A stretch of DNA of 64,000 nt, taken from positions 1,178,001 through 1,242,000 of the forward strand of contig CAVSPW010000002.1 in NCBI GenBank assembly GCA_963729935.1, in the 5' to 3' direction. Shown here piece after piece: positions 48,293 through 57,165 of the stretch. This DNA comes from CAIKMD01 sp963729935. GTDB lineage: Bacteria > Pseudomonadota > Alphaproteobacteria > ATCC43930 > CGMCC-115725. Numbering within the stretch: the first letter of the stretch is position 1; every line of letters begins with the position of its first letter. The notes under the pieces were generated by a model. It saw only the letters and a list, made by a program, of their open reading frames with translations. It was not told the origin of the DNA and ran no database searches. Both the position numbers and the translations under genes were made by a program.

Positions 48293-49639
48293 ATGGAAAC
48301 ATTGCTCATCGTCCTGCTTACCTTGGCCGTCGCGGCCGGGGCCGTGCTCTTCTTTCGCGGCCGCGAAGCGCACAGGCGGATCGTCGCCGAAGCGCGGCTC
48401 GCGGAGCTCGAAAAGCGCGCTGCCGAATTGACTCAGGAGCGCGAAAACGCCGTGGCGGCGCGCCTTACGGCCGAGACCGAGCTTGCCGCCACCCGCCAGC
48501 AACTGGCCGACGCGCAAACGCGCATGGCGGAGTCCGAGCGCGTGCAGCAGGAAATGCTGATCTCGGCGAAGGCGGCCTTGCTCGAAGGCGGGACGCAGCT
48601 CTCCTCGAAGCTGCTCGAAGACCACAAGCGCGAAAACGCCGAATCGAAGGAAGACGCCGAGAAACGCATCCATTCGGCGAGCGAGACCTTCCTGAAACAG
48701 GTCGAGACCCTGGCGAATGCGGTGGCCGCCCTGGAAGGCCGCATCCAGGAAAACGGCCGGGTCCTCGATACGGTGTGGCGCTCGCTATCCAACCCCTCGG
48801 GCGCGGGGCAGCTGGCCGAGGTGGGGCTCGCCAATACGCTCAAATCCTTCGGGCTCGAGCAGGGCCGCGATTTCCAGCTGCAATTCAGCACCCAAGACGA
48901 GGAAGGCCGGCGGCTGCGCCCCGACGCCGTCGTGTTCCTGCCTTCCAACGGCGTGATGGTGATCGACAGCAAGGCGTCGAAATATCTCCTGGAGATTGCC
49001 GCGAGCGAAGGCACCCCCGGCGAAGAGGAAGCCTATCGCAATCTCGGCCGCACCATGAACCAGCACCTGCGCGCCTTGAGCGAGAAGGATTACGCCAGCG
49101 CGATCCGCAGCTCCTGGCGCGATTCTGGCCATGAGCAGGAGATCGCGCGAACGGTGAGCGTGATGTATCTCCCAAACGAGGCCGCGCTCGACAAGCTCAA
49201 CCGCGCCGATCCGGAATTCCTCCACAATGCGCGTGCCCGCGGCATCTATCTCGCCGGCCCGACGACCTTGCATTGCCTCATCTCGCTCGCCTCGGCCGAG
49301 ATCAATCTGATGCGCCAGGTCGAGAACCAGCAGCGCATCGTCGCGGCGGCAGAAGGGTTGCTCGATGGTTTGACCGGCGCCCTGGGGCATGTCGCCGATG
49401 TCGGCAAGAATCTCGGCCGGGCCGCCGAGTACTTCGCGAAATTCGCCAATTCCGCAAACCGCTTCGTGCTGCCGCGCGCGCGCCGTCTCGCGGCGCTGGG
49501 GCTGCAACCGGGCAAGCCGCTGCCGCCCAACTTACCGGTCTATTCGGTCACCGCGGTCGACACCTTGATCGAAGGCGAGTCGGCTGAGGTGCGCGAGGAA
49601 TTGCCGGTGCCGCCCGCGACACCCCGCCTCGTTCGCTAA
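48293..49639 (+). CDS. rmuC: DNA recombination protein RmuC
   Basis: A 448-residue RmuC: an N-terminal membrane anchor (LLIVLLTLAVAAGAVLFF), a long coiled coil (about 25-140, Glu/Ala/Arg rich) and the conserved nuclease-like domain (LRPDAVVFLPSNGVMVIDSKASK, DYASAIRSSWRDSGHEQE, VSVMYLPNEAALDKL). RmuC limits rearrangement at short inverted repeats in E. coli. It is divergent from def. Confidence 0.92.
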   Translation: METLLIVLLTLAVAAGAVLFFRGREAHRRIVAEARLAELEKRAAELTQERENAVAARLTAETELAATRQQLADAQTRMAESERVQQEMLISAKAALLEGGTQLSSKLLEDHKRENAESKEDAEKRIHSASETFLKQVETLANAVAALEGRIQENGRVLDTVWRSLSNPSGAGQLAEVGLANTLKSFGLEQGRDFQLQFSTQDEEGRRLRPDAVVFLPSNGVMVIDSKASKYLLEIAASEGTPGEEEAYRNLGRTMNQHLRALSEKDYASAIRSSWRDSGHEQEIARTVSVMYLPNEAALDKLNRADPEFLHNARARGIYLAGPTTLHCLISLASAEINLMRQVENQQRIVAAAEGLLDGLTGALGHVADVGKNLGRAAEYFAKFANSANRFVLPRARRLAALGLQPGKPLPPNLPVYSVTAVDTLIEGESAEVREELPVPPATPRLVR

Positions 49640-49646
49640 CCCAGCG

Positions 49647-50249
49647 TCAGAGCGTGCCGCTCTTCACCGCCGTGCGCGCCGCGAGCGCAGCGGTGAGCGT
49701 TCCGTCGTCGAGATAATCGAGCTCGCCGCCGACCGGCACGCCATGGGCGAGGCGCGAGACCTGGGCGCCCGAACCCGACAGGCGATCGATGATGTAATGC
49801 GCCGTGGTCTGGCCCTCGACCGTCGCGTTCATCGCGAGGATGACTTCGCGTACACGGCCTTCCTTCACGCGCTGGACCAGCGATTCGATGCGCAGCTCTC
49901 CGGGCCCCACGCCATCCAAGGCCGAGAGCGTGCCGCCGAGCACGTGATAACGCCCCTTGAAGGCATGCGCGCGCTCGAGCGCCCAGAGATCGGCCACATC
50001 CTCGACGACGCAGATGAGCCCGGCGTCGCGCTTGGGATCGGCGCAGAGCGCGCAGGGATCGACCGTATCGAGATTGCCGCAGATCGAGCAGGGATGGACC
50101 GTCTTCGCGGCTTCGGTGAGCGCGTCCGCCAAGGGCTCCATCAGCGATTCGCGACGCTTGACGAGAAAGAGCGCCGCCCGCCGGGCCGAGCGCGGGCCGA
50201 GCCCCGGCAGCTTCGCCAGAAGCTGGATGAGGCGTTCGAGCTCGGTCAT
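49647..50249 (-). CDS. recR: recombination mediator RecR
   Basis: A 200-residue RecFOR-pathway protein with a helix-hairpin-helix (LAKLPGLGPRSARRAALFLV), a zinc finger (CSICGNLDTVDPCALC), a Toprim domain (LICVVEDVADLWALERA, EVILAMNATVEGQTTAHYI) and a Walker-B-like tail (HGVPVGGELDYLDDGTL). The ATG at 50249 gives MTELERLIQLL; the frame is open through the repeat upstream but without homology. It follows dnaX-ybaB, as in many bacteria, with a C/G-rich repeat inserted in the gap. Confidence 0.96.
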   Translation of the reverse strand: MTELERLIQLLAKLPGLGPRSARRAALFLVKRRESLMEPLADALTEAAKTVHPCSICGNLDTVDPCALCADPKRDAGLICVVEDVADLWALERAHAFKGRYHVLGGTLSALDGVGPGELRIESLVQRVKEGRVREVILAMNATVEGQTTAHYIIDRLSGSGAQVSRLAHGVPVGGELDYLDDGTLTAALAARTAVKSGTL

Positions 50250-50250
50250 C

Positions 50251-50341
50251 GTCCCCCCGCCCTTGCCCTCCCCCTCAAGGGGGGAGGGGAAAAAGTATCG
50301 TCCCCCTCCCCCTTGAAGGGGGAGGGTTGGGGAGGGGGTGA
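50251..50341. repeat. C/G-rich palindromic dispersed repeat
   Basis: Two near-identical palindromes, CCCTCCCCCT/AGGGGGGAGGG (50266-50288) and CCCTCCCCC-TTGAA-GGGGGAGGG (50304-50326), are joined by GAAAAAGTATCGTC and followed by TTGGGGAGGGGGTGAACG. This is the CCCTCCCCCTTGAAGGGGGA type of repeat often found in many copies in alphaproteobacteria. It separates ybaB from recR inside an otherwise compact operon. Confidence 0.75.
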
Positions 50342-50359
50342 ACGCAACATAGGCGCACG

Positions 50360-50683
50360 CTAGAACGGCAGCTTCATGCCGGGCGGCAATTGCAACCCGC
50401 CGGTGAGCTTTTGCATCTCGGCCGACACGTGCGCCTCGACCCGCGCCTTGGCGTCGTTCGAGGCGGCGAGGATCAGATCCTCCAGCACCTCGGTCTCGTC
50501 GGGGACCATGAGCGATTTGTCGATCGTGACCTTCTTCATCTCGCCCTTGCCGTTGAGCGTCACCTGGACCATGCCGCCGCCCGAGCTGCCGGTCATCTCG
50601 ACCGCGGCGAGCTGCGCCTGAAGCTCGGCCATGCGCGATTGCATCTCCTGCGCCTGCTTCAGCATCTGGCCAAGATTTTTCAT
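50360..50683 (-). CDS. ybaB: YbaB/EbfC nucleoid-associated protein
   Basis: A 107-residue DNA-binding protein with the family N-terminus KNLGQMLKQAQEMQSRMAEL (coiled-coil helix), the beta strands MVQVTLNGKGEMKKVTIDKS and the C-terminal GGLQLPPGMKLPF. AAGGAG lies about nine bases before the ATG, which overlaps the dnaX stop (ATGA). YbaB forms dimers that bind DNA and shape the nucleoid. Confidence 0.95.
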   Translation of the reverse strand: MKNLGQMLKQAQEMQSRMAELQAQLAAVEMTGSSGGGMVQVTLNGKGEMKKVTIDKSLMVPDETEVLEDLILAASNDAKARVEAHVSAEMQKLTGGLQLPPGMKLPF

Positions 50684-52422
50684 GAATTCTCGTCTCCTTC
50701 GGAAAGCTCTTCGGCATCGGGCACGGGCTCGGTCACTGCCGGCGCGATCTCGCGCACGCTCTCGATCCGCGCGCCGGGGAAAGCCTCCAGCACCGCGCGC
50801 ACCAGCGGCTCGCGCGCCGCCTCGCTCTTCAAGGATTGCGTCCGCGTCTCGGCTTGTTCCTTGAGGCTGGGCTCGCCCAATTCGCTCGAGACGCTGACGA
50901 CCCAGCGCTGCCCGGTCCATTGGGTGAGGAGGCTGCCGAGCCGGTTGGACAGATCGCGCGGCGCCCCCTCGCTCGGGCGCAGCTCGATGCGGCCCGGCTC
51001 GAAATGCACCAGATGCATATGCGCCCAAAGGTGCGCGCGCAACACCGCCTCGTGATGCTTCTCGAACAGCTCGACCACCTGGAGAAAGCTTTGCGGCTGC
51101 GGGGCAGCGGAGGAAGGCACCGGCGCCTCGCGCACGGCAAGACTGCCGACCGCAGAAGCGCCGCCGGCGCTCTTGTCGAAAGCACCGCCGCCCCCGCGCG
51201 CCGGTGCGGCGCCGGGATTGGCACTGGCGCGCGGCGGCGCGCCGGCCGATGGCGCCGCCGGCGCGTTCTCGAGCGCGCGAATAAGCTCCGACGGGGCCGG
51301 CAAATCGGCGACATAGGCCAGGCGCACCAGCACCATCTCGGCCGCCTGCAAGGGCGAGGGCGCGGCCTGCGCTTCACCGAGACCCTTGAGGAGAAGCTGC
51401 CAGGCGCGGGTCAGCGCGGGGATGCCGAGCTTTGCCGCCAGGGGCGCGGCGCGGGCGCGCTCGCCCTCCATCGAGGGATCGCCCTCGCCCGCATTGGGCG
51501 CGAGCTTCATCCGCGTGAGGAAATTCGCCAGCTCCAGAAGATCCTGCAGCACGATCACCGGATCGGCGCCGCCTTCGTAGAGCGATTTCATCTGCGCGAG
51601 CGCGCCCGGCGCATCGCCCTTCAAGACCGCTTCCAAGAGGTCGAAGACTAGGCCGCGATCGGCAATGCCGAGCATCTCGCGCACCGAGGATTCGGTCACC
51701 GCATTGCCGCCCAGCGCCATCGCCTGATCGAGGATCGAGAGCCCGTCGCGCACCGAGCCGTCGGCCGCACGCGCGATCAAGGCGATCGCGCCGGGCTCGG
51801 CCTCGACCTTTTCCGCAACGCAGATCTTGGCGTAATGCGCGGCCAGCAGATCCTGCGGCACGCGGCGCAAGGAGAAGCGCTGGCAGCGCGACAGCACCGT
51901 CACCGGCACCTTGTGGATCTCGGTGGTGGCGAAGATGAATTTGACGTCGGGCGGCGGCTCTTCGAGCGTCTTCAACAGCGCGTTGAACGCCGCCTTCGAG
52001 AGCATGTGCACTTCGTCGATGATATAGATCTTGAAGCGCGCCGAGACCGGCTTGTAGCGCACGCCATCGGTCAGCTCGCGGATCTCGTCGACGCCGGTGC
52101 GCGAGGCCGCGTCCATCTCCATCACGTCGACATGGCGATCCTCGGCGATGGACCGGCATGGATCGCACACGCCGCAGGGGCTCGCGGTCGGTCCGCCCTT
52201 GCCGTCGGGCCCGATGCAGTTCAAGGCGCGGGCAATGATGCGCGCGGTGGTGGTCTTGCCGACGCCGCGCACGCCGGTCAGGATGAAGGCGTGAGCGATC
52301 CGTCCGGTGGCGATGGCGTTTTCGAGCGTGCGCACCATCGCCTCTTGGCCGATCAGCTCGGCGAAGGTGCTGGGCCGGTATTTGCGCGCGAGCACGCGAT
52401 AGGCGCTGCCCGGCTCGCTCAT
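50680..52422 (-). CDS. dnaX: DNA polymerase III subunits gamma/tau
   Basis: A 580-residue clamp-loader ATPase: RYRPSTF-type start (LARKYRPSTFAELIGQEAM), Walker A GVRGVGKTT, a zinc module (CGVCDPC), Walker B IIDEVHML, sensor 1 FATTEIHKVP, sensor 2 GSVRDGLSILDQA. Domain IV/V after about 360 has Ala/Pro/Gly linkers and a tau-like tail (VVELFEKHHEAVLRAHLW). I see no obvious slippery A-run for a gamma frameshift. The ATG at 52422 has GGAGG upstream; the gene precedes ybaB and follows ffs. Confidence 0.95.
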   Translation of the reverse strand: MSEPGSAYRVLARKYRPSTFAELIGQEAMVRTLENAIATGRIAHAFILTGVRGVGKTTTARIIARALNCIGPDGKGGPTASPCGVCDPCRSIAEDRHVDVMEMDAASRTGVDEIRELTDGVRYKPVSARFKIYIIDEVHMLSKAAFNALLKTLEEPPPDVKFIFATTEIHKVPVTVLSRCQRFSLRRVPQDLLAAHYAKICVAEKVEAEPGAIALIARAADGSVRDGLSILDQAMALGGNAVTESSVREMLGIADRGLVFDLLEAVLKGDAPGALAQMKSLYEGGADPVIVLQDLLELANFLTRMKLAPNAGEGDPSMEGERARAAPLAAKLGIPALTRAWQLLLKGLGEAQAAPSPLQAAEMVLVRLAYVADLPAPSELIRALENAPAAPSAGAPPRASANPGAAPARGGGGAFDKSAGGASAVGSLAVREAPVPSSAAPQPQSFLQVVELFEKHHEAVLRAHLWAHMHLVHFEPGRIELRPSEGAPRDLSNRLGSLLTQWTGQRWVVSVSSELGEPSLKEQAETRTQSLKSEAAREPLVRAVLEAFPGARIESVREIAPAVTEPVPDAEELSEGDENS

Positions 52423-52453
52423 GACGCCTCCATCGCGAGGAGAAGATAAAGGT

Positions 52454-52549
52454 GGGAGACTGGACAACGACCCAGGCCGAAACTCGTTACGGCTGCTTCC
52501 TTCCGGACCTGACCGGGTTGGCGAGGGACCTGTCCACCGCCAGCCTCCC
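52454..52549 (-). ncRNA. ffs: signal recognition particle RNA (4.5S)
   Basis: The minus strand contains the invariant domain IV core GGTCAGGTCCGGAAGGAAGC with the GGAA tetraloop, flanked by pairing ends GGGAGGCTGG and CCAGTCTCCC (one G-U). The length of about 96 bases suits the small bacterial SRP RNA, which binds Ffh to target membrane proteins. Ends are estimated from the terminal helix. It lies just upstream of dnaX on the same strand, a common location. Confidence 0.95.
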
Positions 52550-52620
52550 GAGGGGACTATATCAGGCCGGGCGGCGGCGCGCGCAAGGCTCTATCTTGGA
52601 TTGGGGGTAAAGGAAACAAG

Positions 52621-53541
52621 ATGCCGGAATCGAACAAGAAAACCTTGAATTTCTATTCGGGCGGCCTCGACCGCGTCTCGCATTTGCGCAAGGACGCGGC
52701 TTGGCTCGCGGAACGGCGCGCCCATGCGTCGAGCCGCTTCGTTCCGGTCTGGCGCGGCCTCAACCTCATCGCCGGCGGCGCCGGCGCCGAGCCGCGCGCG
52801 ATCATGCTCGGATCCGACGCAATCATGGCCGAGACCAGCGCCACGGTGCTGTTAGGCCTGCACGAGGAATGCGCCTATTTCGCCTGCGATCTTTCTTCGC
52901 TCGAGGCCCCCTTGGCGGCGATCCGCAGCGCGGTGCCGGCCGAGTTCATCGATCTGCGCCGCGTCGGCCCGGTGCTGCCGCGCGGCGAAGGCTCGCTCTT
53001 GGCTTATGCGCGCGGGCTTGCCTATTGGCACAGCCGCCACGGGTTTTGCGGCGTGTGCGGCAGCCCGACGGTCGCGGAGGACGCGGGCCATGTACGGCGC
53101 TGCACCAATGCCGCCTGCAACGCGGTGCATTTCCCGCGCACCGATCCGGCGGTCATCATGCTCGTCCATGACGGCGAGCGTTGTCTTTTGGGGCGCCAGA
53201 AGGCGTGGCCGCAAGGCATGCATTCGACCTTGGCCGGTTTCGTCGAGCCAGGCGAGAGTCTCGAAGAGGCGGTCGCGCGCGAAGTCTATGAAGAGACCAA
53301 GGTCACGCTCGACGAGATCGTCTATCACTCGTCGCAGCCCTGGCCCTTCCCTGCCTCCTTGATGCTCGGCTTTCATGCGAGCGCGCGCAGCACCCGCATC
53401 GAGGTCGACCAGACCGAATTGGAAGACGCGCGCTGGTACGAGAAATCCTGGCTGCTCACCCATCAGGACGACGAGCAGTTCCGCCTGCCGCGGCGCGACT
53501 CGATCGCGCGGCGGCTGCTGGAGGATTGGCTCGGGCGGTGA
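52621..53541 (+). CDS. nudC: NAD(H) pyrophosphatase NudC
   Basis: A 306-residue Nudix hydrolase cleaving NADH to NMNH and AMP and able to remove NAD caps from RNA (family knowledge). The zinc ribbon uses C143, C146, C161 and C166. The Nudix box starts at G206 (GFVEPGESLEEAVAREVYEE) and the downstream SQPWPFPASLMLGF is the NudC-specific motif. AAAGGA lies eight bases before the ATG. A small membrane-anchored ORF overlaps its stop. Confidence 0.95.
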   Translation: MPESNKKTLNFYSGGLDRVSHLRKDAAWLAERRAHASSRFVPVWRGLNLIAGGAGAEPRAIMLGSDAIMAETSATVLLGLHEECAYFACDLSSLEAPLAAIRSAVPAEFIDLRRVGPVLPRGEGSLLAYARGLAYWHSRHGFCGVCGSPTVAEDAGHVRRCTNAACNAVHFPRTDPAVIMLVHDGERCLLGRQKAWPQGMHSTLAGFVEPGESLEEAVAREVYEETKVTLDEIVYHSSQPWPFPASLMLGFHASARSTRIEVDQTELEDARWYEKSWLLTHQDDEQFRLPRRDSIARRLLEDWLGR

Positions 53542-53747
53542 TGCAAGCCGCGATTTTGATCTTCGGCGGAGCCGTAATTGTCTTAGGGCTCGGCACATTT
53601 TTTCGATCGCTCTGGCGCACCCAACCGCAAAGACGGAGCGACGACGATTATTCCCTTCCGCCTAGAAGCAGAGGCAATAGCTACGACGGTTTACATCACC
53701 ACGTTGATGGTTCCGGTCGCGGCGGAGCAGACCACGGCAGCAGCTAG
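53541..53747 (+). CDS. small single-pass membrane protein
   Basis: A 68-residue ORF whose ATG overlaps the nudC stop (TGATG). It has one N-terminal helix (AILIFGGAVIVLGLGTFF), a basic stretch (RSLWRTQPQRR) and a hydrophilic Ser/Gly/His tail (HHHVDGSGRGGADHGSS). Coupling to nudC and a sensible membrane topology support it; no known family is recognised. A hairpin with a T-run in its loop follows (53749-53770). Confidence 0.55.
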   Translation: MQAAILIFGGAVIVLGLGTFFRSLWRTQPQRRSDDDYSLPPRSRGNSYDGLHHHVDGSGRGGADHGSS

Positions 53748-53838
53748 TCCGGGCCGAAAAAAACTGGCCCGAGGCGGGCACAGTGCTCAGAAATGTCCCT
53801 ATTTTGTTCTAGCTTGATAGCGCTGCGAATGGGCGAGC

Positions 53839-54711
53839 TCAGCTCTCGGCGCTTTGCGACTGGTCGCGGCGGAAGGGATGGCCGGGATAGACGCCGAGGA
53901 TCTTGATCTCGGCGGTGAAGAATTTGAGCTCCTCGAGCGCGAGCTTGAGTCTGCGCTCGGCCGGGTGGCCCTCGACATCGGCATAGAATTGCGTCGCGGT
54001 GAAACGTCCGCCGACCATGTAGCTCTCGAGCTTCGTCATATTGACGCCGTTGGTGGCGAACCCGCCCAGCGCCTTGTAGAGCGCGGCCGGCACGTTGCGC
54101 ACGCGGAAGACGAAGGTCGTCACCACCAGCCCCTTGTCCGGAACGCGCCTGGGCTCCTTCGCCATGATCAGGAAGCGCGTCGTGTTGTGACCCGCATCCT
54201 CGATGTTCTTCTTGAGCGAGACGAGGCCATAGACCTTGCCGGCGAGCTCGGACGCGATCGCCGCGACGTGGCGGTCGCCGCGCGCGGCGACCTCGGCGGC
54301 CGAGCCCGCGGTGTCGGCCGCGACCTCGGGCTTCAAGCCCAGCGCGCGGATGAGCTTGCGGCATTGCGAGAGCGCATGGACATGGCTGCGAACGATCTTC
54401 AGATCCTGGAGCCGCGCGCCCTTCACCGCCAAGAGGTGATGGTTCACGCGCTGATAGTGCTCGCCGATGATCTGGAGGCCCGAATCCGGCAGGAGGTGAT
54501 GGATGTCGGCGACGCGGCCCGCGACCGAATTCTCGACCGGCAGCATCGCGAGCGCGGCGCGTCCGCGCTTGACCGCCGCGATTGCGTCCTCGAACGCATC
54601 GCAAGGCAGGCTCTTCCAGCGCGGGAAGACCTGGCGGCAGGCGAGATCGGAATAGGCGCCCGCCTCACCCTGGAACGCGATGAGGCGGGCCGAAGCGGTT
54701 GCTGCGTTCAT
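53839..54711 (-). CDS. pheA: prephenate dehydratase
   Basis: A 290-residue monofunctional enzyme converting prephenate to phenylpyruvate. The PDT domain has AFQGEAGAYSD-like IAFQGEAGAYSDLA, VENSVAGRV and the catalytic TRF (HNTTRFLIM); an ACT regulatory domain (about 195-275: VTTFVFRVRNVPAALYKALG, ESYMVGGRF) should bind phenylalanine for feedback. There is no fused chorismate mutase. The ATG overlaps the kdsB stop (ATGA). Confidence 0.95.
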   Translation of the reverse strand: MNAATASARLIAFQGEAGAYSDLACRQVFPRWKSLPCDAFEDAIAAVKRGRAALAMLPVENSVAGRVADIHHLLPDSGLQIIGEHYQRVNHHLLAVKGARLQDLKIVRSHVHALSQCRKLIRALGLKPEVAADTAGSAAEVAARGDRHVAAIASELAGKVYGLVSLKKNIEDAGHNTTRFLIMAKEPRRVPDKGLVVTTFVFRVRNVPAALYKALGGFATNGVNMTKLESYMVGGRFTATQFYADVEGHPAERRLKLALEELKFFTAEIKILGVYPGHPFRRDQSQSAES

Positions 54712-55457
54712 GCGGATTTCGATGAGGAGCGCGCGGCCATCAATTCGCGCGCGCGGGTGAGGTCGGCTGGAGTATCGACACCCAGGGGAACCGTGTCAAC
54801 GAGCGCCGCGTCGATGCGCATGCCGGCTTCGAGCGCGCGCAGCTGTTCGAGGCTCTCGCGCCGCTCGAGCACGGAAGGCGGCAGCGCGACGAAACGCTCG
54901 AGCGCGGCGCGGCGATAGGCATAGAGGCCGATGTGATGGTAATGCGCGCCTTGGCCCCAGGGCACGACCGCGCGGCTGAAATAGAGCGCGCGCGCGATCG
55001 CAGCGCCGGGCGCGAAGCCGGCCACGAGCTTCACGACGCTCGGTGCGTCGCGCTCGGCCGCCTCGACAATGGGCGCCGCCAAGGTGGCGATATCGACCGC
55101 CGGCTCGGCGAGCGGCAAGAGCGCGGCGCGGATCGCTTGGGGATCGAGCAACGGCAGATCGCCCTGGACATTCACCACCACGTCGTGCCGGCGATCCGGA
55201 TCGAGCGCCGAGACCGCCTCGAAGATCCGGTCAGAGCCCGATGGATGATCGGCCCGCGTCATCACCGCCCTGCCGCCCGCGGCCTCGATCGCAGCCACGA
55301 TCTCGCGTTCGGCCGCCGCCACCACGACGGGACCGAGCCCCGCTTCGACGGCGCGGCGCCAGACATGGACGATCATCGGTACGCCGCCGATATCGGCGAG
55401 CGGCTTGCCCGGCAGACGCGTCGAGGCGAGGCGGGCGGGTATCACGAGCAACGGCAT
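54708..55457 (-). CDS. kdsB: 3-deoxy-manno-octulosonate cytidylyltransferase
   Basis: KdsB activates Kdo with CTP for lipopolysaccharide synthesis. The 249-residue protein has VIPARLASTRLPGKPL (CTP loop), TRADHPSGSDRIFE, VVNVQGDLPL and HHIGLYAYRRAALERF. The ATG at 55457 fits the family start MPLLVIPAR; GTG 55460 is adjacent and also possible. It is co-translated with pheA, an order frequent in alphaproteobacteria, with cycM divergent. Confidence 0.95.
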   Translation of the reverse strand: MPLLVIPARLASTRLPGKPLADIGGVPMIVHVWRRAVEAGLGPVVVAAAEREIVAAIEAAGGRAVMTRADHPSGSDRIFEAVSALDPDRRHDVVVNVQGDLPLLDPQAIRAALLPLAEPAVDIATLAAPIVEAAERDAPSVVKLVAGFAPGAAIARALYFSRAVVPWGQGAHYHHIGLYAYRRAALERFVALPPSVLERRESLEQLRALEAGMRIDAALVDTVPLGVDTPADLTRARELMAARSSSKSA

Positions 55458-55575
55458 CACGGATCGAGAATCCCCGAAGAAGTGAAGCGCCAGCATAGAG
55501 CTTTCCCGATTGCGGCGTTATGCCGCATGAATTCCGGGGTCAGGGATCGGGCCGACCGCCCCCTGGCATAGGGCT

Positions 55576-55594
55576 TCAAACATATTTCGTTTGA
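55576..55594. promoter_or_regulatory. dyad upstream of cytochrome gene
   Basis: TCAAAC and GTTTGA are perfect inverted arms around ATATTTC, about 62 bases before the cytochrome start in the AT-rich part of the kdsB-cycM divergent region. Possibly an operator; no regulator can be named. Confidence 0.35.
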
Positions 55595-55655
55595 GTTGTC
55601 AGCGAAAATTGGCTTTTCTCCGGCACGGAATAAGGACCATCACAAGGGCCCGCGA

Positions 55656-56306
55656 ATGTCGTTCGAAGCCAATAAAATCGTCGGCGCCGTCCTGGCCGCC
55701 ATGATCCTCGCCATGGTGTCCGGCCTCGTCGCGAATATGCTCGTCCACCCGAGATCGCTCGAAAAGCCGGCCTATGCCGTGGCCGGCGGCGAAGAGACCG
55801 CGGCGGCGACCACGAGCAGCGCGCCGGCGGGACCGGAGCCGATCGCGCCGCTGATGGCGGCGGCCAGCGCCCACGCCGGCGAAGAAAAATCGAAGCTCTG
55901 CGTCACCTGCCATAGCTTCAACAAGGGCGGCCCCAACAAGATCGGTCCCAACCTCTATGGCATTCTCGGCGACGAGATCGCCCATGACCGCGGCGGCTTT
56001 GCCTTCTCCGAGGCGCTCACGACCAAAGGCAAGGGCCAGACCTGGACGCTCGACAATCTGAACGAGTGGTTGTGGAAGCCGCAAAGCTTCGCCCACGGCA
56101 CCAAGATGACCTTCATCGGCCTGCCCAAGGCGGAAGACCGCGCCAATGTCGTCGCCTATCTGAACTCGATGAGCGACAGCCCCAAGCCGCTCGCGAGCCT
56201 CGCCCCACCCGCGGCAGCGCCGGCGGCGCCCGCGAGCGAGAAGGCCGCCCCCGCGGGCGGCGGCGCTCCACCCCCGGCCAGCGCCAGCCCGCCCGCCAAA
56301 CCTTAG
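55656..56306 (+). CDS. cycM: membrane-anchored c-type cytochrome (CycM-like)
   Basis: A 216-residue class I cytochrome c with an uncleaved N-terminal anchor (IVGAVLAAMILAMVSGLVANM), an Ala/Thr linker, a heme site CVTCH with preceding GEEKSKL, the distal methionine region GTKMTFIGL and a Pro/Ala-rich C-terminal tail. It resembles CycM/cytochrome c552 that carries electrons from bc1 to cytochrome oxidase. MSFEANKIVGAVL at 55656 is the family start; the upstream in-frame ATG at 55596 lacks similarity. Confidence 0.9.
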   Translation: MSFEANKIVGAVLAAMILAMVSGLVANMLVHPRSLEKPAYAVAGGEETAAATTSSAPAGPEPIAPLMAAASAHAGEEKSKLCVTCHSFNKGGPNKIGPNLYGILGDEIAHDRGGFAFSEALTTKGKGQTWTLDNLNEWLWKPQSFAHGTKMTFIGLPKAEDRANVVAYLNSMSDSPKPLASLAPPAAAPAAPASEKAAPAGGGAPPPASASPPAKP

Positions 56307-56321
56307 ATCCGCGCGCGCGGC

Positions 56322-57104
56322 ATGACGGGAAAAGTCATCGCCGCCCATTTGGCGCTCGCCGCCCGGCTCGCCGATGTCTCGGGCGCGATCATCCGGCGCT
56401 ATTTCCGGCGCCCGATCGCGATCGACCAGAAAGCCGACCGCACGCCCGTTACCATCGCCGATCGCGCCGCCGAAACCGCGATGCGCCGCCTCATCACTGC
56501 GCGATTCCCGGATCACGGGATTCTCGGCGAAGAGCATGGCGGCGCGCGGCTCGACGCCGATTATGTCTGGGTGCTCGATCCGATCGACGGCACGAAATCC
56601 TTCATCAGCGGCGTGCCGCTCTTCGGCACGCTCATCGCCCTGACCTATCGCGGCAAGCCCGTGCTCGGACTCATCGACCAGCCGATTCTGCGCGAGCGCT
56701 GGATCGGCGCGGCCGGGCACAAGACCACGTTCAACGGCAAAGCGGTGAAGAGCCGCGCCTGCCGGCGACTCGACGCGGCGACGCTTTACGCCACATCGCC
56801 CGAGATGTTCCAAAAGCGCGATGCCGCCGCCTTCGCACGGCTACGGCGGGAGGTGAAGCTCGCGCGCTTCGGCGCCGATTGCTACGCCTATGCGCTCCTG
56901 GCCAGCGGTTTCGTCGATCTCGTCGTCGAGGCGGATCTGAAACCTTACGATTTTTGCGCCCTGGCGCCGGTGATCGAAGGCGCCGGCGGCACGATCACCG
57001 ATTGGCTCGGCAAGAAGCTCAATCTCGCCTCCGACGGACGCGTGGTCGCCGCCGCTAGCCGCGCGCTCGGCCGGCAAGCACGCGCGGTTCTTGGCCGCGC
57101 CTAA
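56322..57104 (+). CDS. hisN: histidinol-phosphatase, inositol monophosphatase family
   Basis: A 260-residue IMPase-fold phosphatase. Metal motifs: ILGEEHG, WVLDPIDGTKSFISGVPLFG and GADCYAYALLASGFVDLVVEA with the final Asp in LKPYDF. The segment SGVPLFGTLIAL and length match the HisN group that dephosphorylates histidinol phosphate, although inositol or nucleotide phosphatases share the motifs. It follows cycM by 15 bases. Confidence 0.85.
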   Translation: MTGKVIAAHLALAARLADVSGAIIRRYFRRPIAIDQKADRTPVTIADRAAETAMRRLITARFPDHGILGEEHGGARLDADYVWVLDPIDGTKSFISGVPLFGTLIALTYRGKPVLGLIDQPILRERWIGAAGHKTTFNGKAVKSRACRRLDAATLYATSPEMFQKRDAAAFARLRREVKLARFGADCYAYALLASGFVDLVVEADLKPYDFCALAPVIEGAGGTITDWLGKKLNLASDGRVVAAASRALGRQARAVLGRA

Positions 57105-57165
57105 CACCGGATTCACAAACTCGCGATAGCTCGGGCAGGGGATTTTCCTCTAAACTCGCCGCCCA

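Noticed and set aside
50680..52422. Programmed frameshift in dnaX producing gamma
   Set aside because: No A-rich slippery heptamer is seen in the region after the ATPase domain; only full-length tau is supported.
53749..53770. Hairpin CGGGCC/GGCCCG with an A/T-run as a possible terminator of pheA or the small ORF
   Set aside because: The T-run (minus strand) is in the loop rather than after the stem, so it does not fit an intrinsic terminator.
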